Below, piece by piece: positions 34,499 to 42,557 of a DNA stretch of 64,000 nt (the stretch's first letter is position 1; the number at the start of each line of letters is the position of its first letter). The position numbers and the translations under genes are program-made. The stretch is taken from NCBI GenBank assembly GCA_014728045.1, contig WJMH01000010.1, forward strand, positions 124,001 to 188,000. The letters are read 5' to 3'. The notes under the pieces were generated by a model, which saw nothing but the letters and a program-made list of their open reading frames with translations, ran no database searches and was not told the DNA's origin. This DNA comes from Candidatus Omnitrophota bacterium (GTDB lineage Bacteria; Omnitrophota; Gorgyraeia; Tantalellales; Tantalellaceae).

Positions 34499-34913
34499 TT
34501 GGGCTTTCTCCCAGCCTTTCGATCTCCAGATTCAGGACTTTCAGCATTACGACCTTTTCCAGGTATTTAAGACTGAAAGGTTTGATAACGTAATCATCAG
34601 CCCCCAGACTGAACGCCTCTTCTATAACATCTTCATCGGCGACACTGGTCATCATGATGACACGAATATCAGGGGCGATCTCCTTTATCTCTTTAAGTAC
34701 CTCTATCCCGTCCTTTCCCCAACCTAAACGTACATCCAGAAGAACAAGTTCGGGTTTTTCCTCGGCAACAAGCTTTATGGCTTTCTTGCCGCTGGTCGCC
34801 TGCAAGACGTCGTATTCTTTTATAGTGAAGAAATCATAGAGGAATGAAACGATCCCGACCTGATCGTCTACTACCAGTATCTTATGCTTTTTCGCTGACT
34901 TATGCTCGTTCAT
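34485..34913 (-). CDS. Single-domain response regulator
   Basis: A 142-residue CheY-like receiver domain. VVDDQ near residue 17, the phospho-acceptor Asp in LLDVRLG (about 57), the conserved Thr/Ser in MMTSV and Lys in VIKPF are present. There is no output domain, so it must act by protein contact. No histidine kinase is adjacent; the downstream gene is a NUDIX hydrolase. C-terminal helix (about 120-142) is slightly longer than in CheY. Confidence 0.87.
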   Translation of the reverse strand: MNEHKSAKKHKILVVDDQVGIVSFLYDFFTIKEYDVLQATSGKKAIKLVAEEKPELVLLDVRLGWGKDGIEVLKEIKEIAPDIRVIMMTSVADEDVIEEAFSLGADDYVIKPFSLKYLEKVVMLKVLNLEIERLGESPSEQE

Positions 34914-35040
34914 TGAATTGCCCCTAAGTATAAACCTGAAGGGTCTTATTAATAATATATAATATCATGTTTAAGTATACATAACCTATCCCGTATTTTC
35001 AAGTTTTGCGGTTATTGCGAGGCCGACGCAGGTGTCTATA

Positions 35041-35069
35041 AAAAAAAGAAGAAGCCCCGTGGCTCCTTC
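35041..35069 (-). terminator. Intrinsic terminator of the small membrane protein gene
   Basis: A 9-bp stem with one mismatch (35048-35056 with 35061-35069) and a 4-base loop, followed on the minus strand by seven T residues (35041-35047). It lies 30 bp after the stop at 35099. Confidence 0.7.
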
Positions 35070-35098
35070 TTTTTCCCCTACCGGTTATATCTTTGCGT

Positions 35099-35470
35099 TT
35101 ATTTCTTCAGAAACTCGAGAACAGCTTCCTGCTTCTTCTGATCCCATTCCTTTTTGAAATCGGACCTGTGCTTTGTCTTCAAAGCGGGCATAATTGTGTA
35201 TGTGCTCCTCAGCCCGGGACCGGCGGTATTACGGATCTTTTCATTACCGTCGATCGGTGTAACTCTGAATAAAAGAGCGGTAAAAACGAGAAATGTCATG
35301 GTCGTGTATACCGCGCATTTCTTCATCCTGTGCGACCAGAGAGATGCCGTCTTGCAACCCATCTCTACACCGAAATCCATATCCCCGCGCAGATACTCTC
35401 CCGCTATATTCGTAGCTTCCTCCTTGTCGGAAGCCTCACATATAAGTTCTATTACAGTTCTGTATTTCAT
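35099..35470 (-). CDS. Small one-helix membrane protein of unknown function
   Basis: A 123-residue protein from the ATG at 35468-35470, preceded by AGGAGG. Residues 1-50 include YRTVIELICEASDKEEATNIAGEYLRG, a ferredoxin-like beta-alpha pattern. One membrane helix lies at about 52-70 and a basic region follows (KTKHRSDFKKEWDQKKQEAV). I recognise no family. It stands alone between two terminators. Confidence 0.55.
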   Translation of the reverse strand: MKYRTVIELICEASDKEEATNIAGEYLRGDMDFGVEMGCKTASLWSHRMKKCAVYTTMTFLVFTALLFRVTPIDGNEKIRNTAGPGLRSTYTIMPALKTKHRSDFKKEWDQKKQEAVLEFLKK

Positions 35471-35586
35471 CCGTCTACCTCCTGAGAAACAACTCATCTT
35501 ACTTTCTTTACATTTACAATTTTACATGGTAGATCGGCCCTAGTCAACTTACTTTTTTAAACCTTAACGTTTGTAGCAGTAAATGG

Positions 35587-35621
35587 TAAAAAATACCCCA
35601 AATACTCTGTATTTGGGGTAT
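35587..35621 (-). terminator. Intrinsic terminator of the EF-Tu-like / SuhB operon
   Basis: A perfect 13-bp stem (35593-35605 with 35609-35621) and a 3-base loop, followed on the minus strand by TTTTTT. It is 30 bp after the phosphatase stop. Confidence 0.85.
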
Positions 35622-35650
35622 AAATAACTTTTATTGATTTAACTTATACG

Positions 35651-36427
35651 TTATTTGAGAAGTTCTATTACCTCGGAATGTATACTGGCATTTGTTGCGA
35701 CCACGCTGTTCTGGAAAATATCAAACATCTCGCCGCTCATATTCGTTACCTTGCCACCCGCTTCGGTCACCATTAGCTGTCCGGCAGCAGTATCCCATGG
35801 ATGCAGTCCCATTTCCCAGAAACCGTCAAATATCCCGCAGGCAACATAACAAAGGTCGAGCGCCGCGGATCCGGCCCGTCTTACGGCCTGAGCGTGCTGA
35901 AGCATTCTGCCGAAATAAGAAACATTCTCCTTCTTGGTCTGTATATTGTAAGCGAAACCCGTCGCTATCAAAGAGTCTTTAACGGCTTGCGCACCGGAAA
36001 CCTTTATCGGCATCCCGTTAAGGAAAGCACCCGAACCATCTATGGCAGTAAAAAGCTCGTCACGGGAAGGATCATACACTACACCGGCGATGACTTTTTT
36101 CCCGTACAAGACGCCTATGGAAACGCAGAAAAAAGGGAACGAGTGCGTGTAATTCGTAGTACCGTCAAGCGGGTCTATGACCCACCTGAAAACACTGCCC
36201 GCGTCTTCTTCCCCGCTCTCTTCGGCGAGGATCGAATGTTCGGGAAATTCGTTTTTTATCCTGCTGATGATGATCTTCTCAGAACCCTTGTCTACATCTG
36301 TTACAAGATCGTTGATCCCGCTCTTGTGTGAGACTTCCTTCAGGCGGCCCATGTGCTTAAGTACATATTCGCCGGCTTCTTTCGCGACATTCTCGGCCAC
36401 TTCCTTGATTTTATTCATTTCCTGCAT
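35651..36427 (-). CDS. Inositol monophosphatase family protein (SuhB-like)
   Basis: A 258-residue magnesium-dependent phosphatase. Metal-binding motifs are LAEESGEE (about 67-74), WVIDPLDGTTNY (about 82-93) and WDTAAGQLMVTEAGG near residue 208. Likely substrates are inositol or fructose-type sugar phosphates; SuhB-type roles in rRNA transcription also occur. The ATG directly follows the stop of the EF-Tu-like gene, so both form an operon closed by the strong terminator. Confidence 0.92.
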   Translation of the reverse strand: MQEMNKIKEVAENVAKEAGEYVLKHMGRLKEVSHKSGINDLVTDVDKGSEKIIISRIKNEFPEHSILAEESGEEDAGSVFRWVIDPLDGTTNYTHSFPFFCVSIGVLYGKKVIAGVVYDPSRDELFTAIDGSGAFLNGMPIKVSGAQAVKDSLIATGFAYNIQTKKENVSYFGRMLQHAQAVRRAGSAALDLCYVACGIFDGFWEMGLHPWDTAAGQLMVTEAGGKVTNMSGEMFDIFQNSVVATNASIHSEVIELLK

Positions 36428-36727
36428 TTATTTACTCCCTACTATATAGACCTTGTCGCCTCTTCTTGTCTTCTTTTTAACCCTTATAGCAACTTCCTTG
36501 CCTCTTGCAGCTTTTTCAACCGGGTCATGGTCTATCTGCATGGATATGACCTTATCGGTAAAATCCGTGGTATGGCCCTTGACCCTTATATCGTCCCCCA
36601 GCGTTATCCCATTCTTTTTAACTTTCACGACTGCGGCTTTAACCTTACGGAAATAATGTATCACGTCACCTACAAACAGTTCCTCGGTTTTCTTCCTGCT
36701 AGCTCCTCCAAAAAGACCGAATACCAT
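36428..36727 (-). CDS. Stand-alone EF-Tu domain-2-like protein
   Basis: A 99-residue protein made of a beta barrel like domain 2 of translation GTPases: VIHYFRKVKAAVVKV, ITLGDDIRVKGHTTDF, VISMQIDHDPVEKA and GDKVYIV. There is no GTPase domain. Such small elongation-factor-like proteins occur widely in bacteria and archaea without a known role. The ATG at 36725-36727 was chosen for its AGGAGG site; the upstream in-frame ATG is inside that site. Confidence 0.8.
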   Translation of the reverse strand: MVFGLFGGASRKKTEELFVGDVIHYFRKVKAAVVKVKKNGITLGDDIRVKGHTTDFTDKVISMQIDHDPVEKAARGKEVAIRVKKKTRRGDKVYIVGSK

Positions 36728-36761
36728 GACGCACCTCCTCATGAAAAAAGAATGTAAAGAC

Positions 36762-37415
36762 TCACTTTAAAAGTATACCTAAAGGGCATTCGTTACACAA
36801 AGGATTATTCTTTTTACAGTATGACTTAGCGGTCTCGACCAGAAGGGCATGGAACTGGTTGAGCCTGGCCACTTCCATCGGAAAATTCTCTTCCACGAGG
36901 GTCTTAACGTCTTCATAACGGGCGTTCTCGCTAATAAGGCCGTGTCTGGAAAATATCCGTCTAGTATAAGCGTCCACGACAAACACGGGCTTTTCGAGAG
37001 CGTACAAAAGGATCGAATCGGCGGTTTCAGGTCCGATCCCCTTGACCGAAAGAAGCAGCTGTCTCATTTCGGAAGATTCTCTTTTTTTTAGAAGGCTTAA
37101 CCTTCCCCCGCATTCATCCATCACGAAACGGCACATCCGCTTCAGTCGATCGGCTTTTATGCGGAAATAACCCGCGGGGCGGATGAGGCCTTCAAGCTTT
37201 TCCAGGTCGGCCCCAAGCAGCTTGCCGGGCGTCAAAAGCCCGTGCTTTCTCAGACTGCGTATGGCTTTGACAACATTGGACCATGCGGTATTCTGGGTAA
37301 GAACAGTACCGACCATTACCTCGAAACCGGATCTGGCCGGCCACCACCTTAGATCACCGAAATGCCTGTTCAACAGCTCATATATCCTTGAAAGCTCTCT
37401 ACTGGTACGTTTCAT
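36762..37415 (-). CDS. Endonuclease III-like HhH-GPD protein with altered catalytic and cluster residues
   Basis: A 217-residue protein of the EndoIII superfamily: LTQNTAWSNVVKAI (about 39-52), helix-hairpin-helix VKGIGPETA (124-132) and catalytic Asp148 in VVDAYTRR. The lyase lysine of EndoIII is replaced by Glu130, so only monofunctional glycosylase activity is expected. Three cluster cysteines are present (C200, C207, C210), but the fourth position holds Leu216 just before the stop, so the iron-sulphur cluster may be missing or ligated differently. Overlaps the M48 protease gene by four bases. Confidence 0.85.
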   Translation of the reverse strand: MKRTSRELSRIYELLNRHFGDLRWWPARSGFEVMVGTVLTQNTAWSNVVKAIRSLRKHGLLTPGKLLGADLEKLEGLIRPAGYFRIKADRLKRMCRFVMDECGGRLSLLKKRESSEMRQLLLSVKGIGPETADSILLYALEKPVFVVDAYTRRIFSRHGLISENARYEDVKTLVEENFPMEVARLNQFHALLVETAKSYCKKNNPLCNECPLGILLK

Positions 37416-38536
37416 CGGTTTATGGAAGAGGATCCTTGCCTCCGGGCCATCTCGATCCGTTCATTTATCGGAGGATGATTGTACATGAATATCTTCTTGA
37501 GGAAAGATGGGTCGATTTCAGCAAGATTCATGTCCGCGAGCTTGCTCATCACGCGAATGAAACTGTCCGGATTACCGGTGATCCTGAGGGTAAAACTGTC
37601 GGCCTGCTTCTCCAGCAGACGTGAGAACCAGTTCTGTACGGGAAGAAGCACCAGACCGAAGCCCAGCATCAATAGAACCAGCAAGGGCAGTATATAAATA
37701 TCTGAAAGCCCTGAAGCGCCGGTAACGGCAACGATCCGCCCGGCGACCCTGGAAAGCAAAAAGAATCCCGCGAACGTCACCAGGGATGAAAAAGCCAGAA
37801 GCTGCCAGATATGCAGGTATTTCTGGTGTCCCAGTTCGTGCGCCACTACCGCTTCAACCTCATCCGGTTCAAATCCGTTCACCAGGGTATCAGCGAGTAT
37901 GACCTTTCTTGTTGAGCCAAGCCCCACCAAAGCGGCATTGGCCTTTGATGTCTTACGGCTGAAGTCTATCTGGCAGACCTGGGTAAGTTTGATGTGCGTT
38001 TTTTTCGCGAGCGACATTATCCTCTTTTTTAGAGAATCGTCTTCTATTGGAGAGTATCTGTAGAAAAGCGGTATAAGCACCACAGGCATTATCCGGGTAA
38101 GAAAAACGGAAAAGAATATCCACACCGCCGCTGCTATAAGCCACCAGTATATCGGGAAATTCCTGAGTATCAGATAAAAACCCTCTATGCAGGCCGCATA
38201 AAGAAAGAACGACAACAGCACCGATTTGACTTCATCCCACAGCCAGCCTCCCAGATCCTGCCTGGAAAGACCAAAATCTCTTTCGACCAGAAAGGATCCA
38301 TAAAAATTAAGCGGCAGGCCCACCATATAAACGAAAGCAAGGAACGCGGCAAGATAAATCAGGCAGGCGAGGTAAAAGTTCTCATGCAAACCAAACGCGA
38401 AACGGGATACGGGGCGTGACAGTATAAACTGAAACGCCCCGATCGCTACCACCGAAAGGAAAATATCCGCGACGAACAATCTGGTCTTGATCGCGGAGTA
38501 TCTTTTTGATTTCTCCCGGGAACTTTCGCCGCTCAT
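37412..38536 (-). CDS. M48 family membrane metalloprotease (Ste24/CAAX type)
   Basis: A 374-residue protein with several membrane helices and the zinc motif AHELGHQKYLH (about 232-242); a second ligand region QEKQADSF-like sequence (EKQADSFTLR) follows. The N-terminal half resembles the Ste24 N-terminal membrane region with NFYGSFLVERDFGLSRQ. Role is likely membrane-protein quality control. ATGA overlaps with both neighbours (HEAT protein upstream, EndoIII-like protein downstream) indicate one operon. Confidence 0.9.
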   Translation of the reverse strand: MSGESSREKSKRYSAIKTRLFVADIFLSVVAIGAFQFILSRPVSRFAFGLHENFYLACLIYLAAFLAFVYMVGLPLNFYGSFLVERDFGLSRQDLGGWLWDEVKSVLLSFFLYAACIEGFYLILRNFPIYWWLIAAAVWIFFSVFLTRIMPVVLIPLFYRYSPIEDDSLKKRIMSLAKKTHIKLTQVCQIDFSRKTSKANAALVGLGSTRKVILADTLVNGFEPDEVEAVVAHELGHQKYLHIWQLLAFSSLVTFAGFFLLSRVAGRIVAVTGASGLSDIYILPLLVLLMLGFGLVLLPVQNWFSRLLEKQADSFTLRITGNPDSFIRVMSKLADMNLAEIDPSFLKKIFMYNHPPINERIEMARRQGSSSINR

Positions 38537-39576
38537 GTCCTGGAGTTTACCTCCGCAAGGGCCTTCTGAGCCTGTTCCCGCACATTGCTTGATTCTGCTT
38601 TCAGAAGGGATTCAAGTAGGGGCTTCTCGTTTTCCCCCCCCATTCTTCCAACTACCTTTATGGATGCCAGTATTACCGAGAGGTGCTCATCATCTAAATG
38701 TTCTTTTGCGACCTCCAGAGCCAAAGGACTTTTCCTGTCAGCAAGCGCGATAATCGCGCGGCTGGCGATCCTCGGATCATAGTCATTAGCTTCTCTCGCG
38801 AGGATTTCATCAGCACCTTGGACCTTCATCCTGCCTACTTTCTCGACAGCAAGCATTCGCACTCCCAGATCCGGGTCTCTCATCATCGCGACAACAGGCT
38901 TAAGACAATCCTGCGTGCCTATATTGGCAAGTGCCATCACAACAGCCCGGCGCACATTAGGATCATAGTCTCTGACTAGCTGTGAAAGATATGGAACAGC
39001 TCTCTGGTCCCTTATTTTACCCAAGGCCACCACCGCGCACATGCGAATGCGGGGGTCAGCATCGCCCAGAACGCTAAGGAAAAGGTCAGCATCCTCCTCG
39101 GGAGCTATCCTGGCAAGCGCTCTAATAGCGTTATACCGCACCTCAGGATAATAATCAGTGGTTAACTGCCTTAACGCTTCTATTGAGGCCTCCTTGCTCG
39201 CTATGACGCTGAGTGTGCGTGCCGCCTCCTTGCGTACCCTGTGATTCCTGTCCTTAAGAGCTTCCATTACCTCATCCTCGGCACTGGGATCATCAATATC
39301 GGCAATAACTCTTAGCGCGGCCACCTTGGCGGATTCGTTGTCCTTCTGTTCGAGTACCGGCAGAAGGTACTTCGTGGCTTCAGTACCATAAGTAGCCAGA
39401 TCCCTCTGGGCGTCTATCCTTGTCCGCTTCTTGTAAAGCTGGGAAACAAGGCGTTTTATCTTGTACTCCTTGCCCTTGGTATGAGTGAACGTGGGTTTAC
39501 CCAGAAAAGCATGAGCCGACTGGTGTGCGCCCACCAGGGAAACCATTAATACAGCTAGTAATAATTTTTTGGCCAT
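38533..39576 (-). CDS. Secreted HEAT-repeat protein
   Basis: A 347-residue protein with a signal peptide (about 1-23). The rest is about nine HEAT/PBS-lyase-type repeats of roughly 31 residues, each with a VR...A..AL..I pattern (for example VRKEAARTLSVIA, VRYNAIRALARIA, VRRAVVMALANIG). It should form a right-handed superhelix in the periplasm as a protein-binding scaffold. Partner unknown; the M48 protease gene overlaps its 3' end by four bases. Confidence 0.87.
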   Translation of the reverse strand: MAKKLLLAVLMVSLVGAHQSAHAFLGKPTFTHTKGKEYKIKRLVSQLYKKRTRIDAQRDLATYGTEATKYLLPVLEQKDNESAKVAALRVIADIDDPSAEDEVMEALKDRNHRVRKEAARTLSVIASKEASIEALRQLTTDYYPEVRYNAIRALARIAPEEDADLFLSVLGDADPRIRMCAVVALGKIRDQRAVPYLSQLVRDYDPNVRRAVVMALANIGTQDCLKPVVAMMRDPDLGVRMLAVEKVGRMKVQGADEILAREANDYDPRIASRAIIALADRKSPLALEVAKEHLDDEHLSVILASIKVVGRMGGENEKPLLESLLKAESSNVREQAQKALAEVNSRT

Positions 39577-39609
39577 GTGAACTACCCCCTTTTTTACCGA
39601 AGCCGGCTT

Positions 39610-39972
39610 TTACTTTTTCCTGACGGTTTTCTTCTTTTTAGCTGACTGCTTGCCTGCCCTGGTAAGCTGCCTTTTTTTCTTCGCGGCCTCGGAATCTATT
39701 TTCTTTAGTTTCTTTCTGTATTTATCCAGATCCGCATCAGTGATACCCCCCTTGTCGATCTTGCCGGCAACTTCCTTGCCTATATCGTAATACAGTTTCT
39801 CCTTCTGCAGGTTCTTCATCTGTATCTCGATATGGGTCTCAGCGACCCTGTACATCTTGGAGATGTCCTTTTCGGCAGCTTTCATAGCGTTCGAGATCTG
39901 TTCTCCGGCTTTCCTGACAACCGGTTCGTACTGCTTCATGATCTTACTGAAATCTGTCTTTTTCTTCACCAT
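39610..39972 (-). CDS. Coiled-coil basic protein of unknown function
   Basis: A 120-residue protein starting at the ATG 39970-39972, with GGGAGG upstream. It is mostly helical, with heptad-like spacing over about residues 10-85 and a Lys/Arg-rich tail (KKKRQLTRAGKQSAKKKKTVRKK in shorter runs). No signal peptide and no enzyme motif. The tail suggests binding to nucleic acid. Family not recognised. Confidence 0.55.
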   Translation of the reverse strand: MVKKKTDFSKIMKQYEPVVRKAGEQISNAMKAAEKDISKMYRVAETHIEIQMKNLQKEKLYYDIGKEVAGKIDKGGITDADLDKYRKKLKKIDSEAAKKKRQLTRAGKQSAKKKKTVRKK

Positions 39973-39994
39973 TTTTCCTCCCTTATTTGACAAA

Positions 39995-40798
39995 CTATTC
40001 CGGTTCCTCGAAATATTCTTCTCTATTATACCTGTATCTACAGATACCTCTTTTACTGCCTTCGATGAAAGAAGCCAGGTGAAGCGCTTCCTCCGAAGTG
40101 AAATCTTCCCTGATCTTCTTGAGGGCCTCCTTTTCGGGGACCGCCGAATAAAAGAGCAGCTTATACGCCTCTTTGAGCTCTTTGAGGGCTTCCCTTTTTA
40201 TCCTGGCACGCCGTATACCTATGAGGTTGAGCCCCCTTATGGTGGAAGGGCCCCTTACGAGCATATAAGGCGGGACATCCTTATTAACGCCTGTAAAACC
40301 GCCTATCATGGCAAGCTTGCCTATCCGGCAGAACTGGTGGAATACAACATTACCGGATATGAACACATTGTCCTCGACCAGTACGTGGCCCGCCAGCAAG
40401 GCAGAATTGGCGATGATGACATTATTCCCTATTTGGCAGTTATGCCCGATATGGCTCTGCACCATGAGAAAATTATTATCGCCCACCGTCGTCGATGAAC
40501 CTTTGTCGGTCCCTCTGTGTATGGTAACGTACTCCCTTATGACATTATTTTTGCCGATCTTTGTAAAGGTCTCAGACCCGTCATAGTTATAATCCTGGGG
40601 TTCATTGCCTATAACGGCGCCCGCATGAATAACAGTACCTTCACCTATTTCAGTACCCTTATAGATACAGGCATATGGCCCCACCTTGACACCCGGACCG
40701 ATCTTGACCTTTTCCTCTATGATAACACCCGGACCGATCTCCACCGAAGGATCGACCTCCGCTGCCTTATCGACCATTGCTGTTTTGTGTATACCCAT
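39995..40798 (-). CDS. lpxA: UDP-N-acetylglucosamine O-acyltransferase (LpxA)
   Basis: First enzyme of lipid A synthesis. The 267 residues form left-handed beta-helix hexapeptide repeats (IGPGVIIEEKVKIGPGVKVGP) and an alpha-helical C terminus. Catalytic-His region is SHIGHNCQIGN (about 119-129). NEPQDYNYDG and FHQFCRIGKLAMIGG are typical for LpxA. This is direct evidence for a lipid A-containing outer membrane. It is separated from the usual lpxD-fabZ-lpxB neighbours and follows the HAMP gene with no gap. Confidence 0.95.
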   Translation of the reverse strand: MGIHKTAMVDKAAEVDPSVEIGPGVIIEEKVKIGPGVKVGPYACIYKGTEIGEGTVIHAGAVIGNEPQDYNYDGSETFTKIGKNNVIREYVTIHRGTDKGSSTTVGDNNFLMVQSHIGHNCQIGNNVIIANSALLAGHVLVEDNVFISGNVVFHQFCRIGKLAMIGGFTGVNKDVPPYMLVRGPSTIRGLNLIGIRRARIKREALKELKEAYKLLFYSAVPEKEALKKIREDFTSEEALHLASFIEGSKRGICRYRYNREEYFEEPE

Positions 40799-41161
40799 TT
40801 ACGTCTGTTCCTTCCTGTTCTTATCCAACTGATCAACCAGATCGTTTATCACGCCCGCTATCGGGTGAAGATCATGATCCTCGTTGATCTGGAGCCTGAC
40901 AGAATAATCCCCTTCATCTATCCTTTTAATATCCTCCTCAAGACGCTCGAGGGGCGCTACGAACCTGTAAGAGAGAACCACAGCCCAGGTTAAGAGGATG
41001 ATGAAGACCACCGGAAGCCCTACCGCGAGAATAAAGTTGATCCTCTCGATAACAGGCATCAGGTCCCTGGCGATAACATCCGGAAGAGCTATCTGTTCCG
41101 CCATGATATTGAGGGTGAGATAATAAAGGCAACCCCCCACAAAAACCGTCGGGATTATCAT
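40799..41161 (-). CDS. HAMP-domain membrane protein without output domain
   Basis: At least 120 residues: two membrane helices (about 1-20 and 42-65), and a HAMP segment (RFVAPLERLEEDIKRIDEGDYSVRL, in two parts) followed by a short helix. It has neither a kinase nor a methyl-accepting domain. The ATG used here has no ribosome binding site and cuts into the first helix. The same frame is open upstream to an ATC codon (41216-41218), 5 bases after an AAAGGAG site, which would add 19 residues with an RYLNRSLQSR basic start before the helix. That codon may be the true, non-standard start. Confidence 0.65.
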   Translation of the reverse strand: MIIPTVFVGGCLYYLTLNIMAEQIALPDVIARDLMPVIERINFILAVGLPVVFIILLTWAVVLSYRFVAPLERLEEDIKRIDEGDYSVRLQINEDHDLHPIAGVINDLVDQLDKNRKEQT

Positions 41162-41205
41162 AGAAAGGATAAGAATGAACAGGTAGCGAGACTGTAACGA
41201 CCTGT

Positions 41206-42051
41206 TTAAGTATCTGATGGCTTCTCCTTTCGTTCGGGTTTGAATATTTTCCTTAAGAATTCTTTTACGGGTATTTTAAGATACCAGGGTTTTTCTTTCT
41301 TGAGCTCTTTTCCGGGGGCAGGCTTTTTTTCGCCCTTATCCAGATACCCTATCTTGATATTCGTATAATAAGCGACAGCTTTGGTCTCGGTGCTGTCCGA
41401 ATCGGTCATAAAAGAGACAGCGACCACGTCTTTTTTAAGGCTCTCTCCGAAAAGCCTGCTGTAATCCTCCTCGATGTCACGCTCCTCATGCTTCCATTCC
41501 TCCGAAGGCCCTGACTGCAGAACTATCAACCTAACGTTATTGGTATAAGGACTTGGTGAAACCGTCCCTGCCGGGATCACCTCGGTCCATACATACTGTA
41601 TAGCCTTGGTGCTGAGAAAAAACCTGGAATAAAAGAGAACGTATACCTGCGCGACGAAATCGAACTCACCCTTTTTTTTCAGGGATTCTTTCTTTTTGCG
41701 TTCCGGGAACTGTCCGGCTTTCCAGTCCCAGCTCACAAAAGGATGTTTCTTCCAGGAGAGACGCTGTCTGTAATAAAGCGCCGAAGCCGAATCCACCCCT
41801 TCAGCCTTCACGCACTGCCTGCCGGCATGCTCGGTGACATTGTAAGCGGTATTATTATGAGCCAGCAGCTTCTCATCCCAAGCATCAAGCTGCTCGGTGG
41901 ATGAGAACGAAAAATGCTTTATTACCTGACCGCTAACGCCTTCTGGGCCTCTCTTTCCTCTCAGGAACAGCAAAGCGGCAATGAAAACGCCAGCAATAAC
42001 GACAGCGACCGCCAGGAAACCTATCATGGTCTTTGTTCCCCGTCGCTTCAC
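41206..42051 (-). CDS. DUF3047 membrane-anchored protein
   Basis: A 281-residue protein with one N-terminal membrane helix (about 10-31) and an extracytoplasmic DUF3047 domain: FVSWDWKAGQFPE, FVAQVYVLF, and VVAVSFMTDSDSTETKAVAYYTNI. Function of the family is unknown. A Lys/Glu-rich C-terminal tail follows. A second DUF3047 gene lies at 58184-58921. The gene is followed by the HAMP gene and lpxA on the same strand. Confidence 0.8.
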   Translation of the reverse strand: MKRRGTKTMIGFLAVAVVIAGVFIAALLFLRGKRGPEGVSGQVIKHFSFSSTEQLDAWDEKLLAHNNTAYNVTEHAGRQCVKAEGVDSASALYYRQRLSWKKHPFVSWDWKAGQFPERKKKESLKKKGEFDFVAQVYVLFYSRFFLSTKAIQYVWTEVIPAGTVSPSPYTNNVRLIVLQSGPSEEWKHEERDIEEDYSRLFGESLKKDVVAVSFMTDSDSTETKAVAYYTNIKIGYLDKGEKKPAPGKELKKEKPWYLKIPVKEFLRKIFKPERKEKPSDT

Positions 42052-42067
42052 AAATTATCCCTGTTAC

Positions 42068-42403
42068 TTATATCTTGATCTTCTCAGCCCATTCGCTGAT
42101 AACGGGCATTTTCCATTCATTGCCCATGAGCACGTTCACTATTCCCGCGAGGGAAAGCAGCCCACAGACAAGCATTCCAACTATATAGATCACGCCCCCA
42201 AGATAAGGAATAATGCTGAGTATGCCTATACCGACTTCAACGATGAACAGCATAAGACCCTGCCGGGCGTGAAACCTTACGAACCTGTCCTCTTTTTTCA
42301 TGAGCACAGGGATAAGACAAAGTATCCATAAATATGAAAGAATGGCATATACGTTATCCCCGGATAAAGACGAACCTTTCTGGACTTTTTTCTCCTCCTC
42401 CAT
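42068..42403 (-). CDS. DUF4870-type small membrane protein
   Basis: A 111-residue protein with three or four hydrophobic segments. AILSYLWILCLIPVLMKKEDRFVRFHARQG is the core pattern of DUF4870/Tic20-like proteins, followed by IGILSIIPYLGGVIYIVGML. Function unknown. Its own promoter and the terminator of the upstream porin gene separate it from that gene. Confidence 0.8.
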   Translation of the reverse strand: MEEEKKVQKGSSLSGDNVYAILSYLWILCLIPVLMKKEDRFVRFHARQGLMLFIVEVGIGILSIIPYLGGVIYIVGMLVCGLLSLAGIVNVLMGNEWKMPVISEWAEKIKI

Positions 42404-42449
42404 CTTTCCTCCTTCTGTCTGGACCGATCTGTTAATAATATTAATATAT

Positions 42450-42477
42450 ATTCTAATGTATATATGCCAAAAGTCAA
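42450..42477 (-). promoter_or_regulatory. Sigma-70 promoter of the DUF4870 gene
   Basis: Minus strand: -35 TTGACT (42472-42477), 16-bp spacer, -10 TAGAAT (42450-42455). Leader would be about 40 nucleotides. Confidence 0.6.
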
Positions 42478-42501
42478 TAACTACTGGCGGTATTCATATA
42501 T

Positions 42502-42537
42502 AAAAACCCCGGTCCGTCTTAACGGACCGGGGTTTTT
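42502..42537. terminator. Strong terminator after the porin gene
   Basis: Perfect inverted repeat: AAAAACCCCGGTCCGT (42502-42517) with ACGGACCGGGGTTTTT (42522-42537), loop CTTA. On the minus strand it follows the porin stop by 20 bp and ends in five T residues. It can work in both directions. Confidence 0.9.
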
Positions 42538-42557
42538 ACTAGTTCCAAGCGATACAC

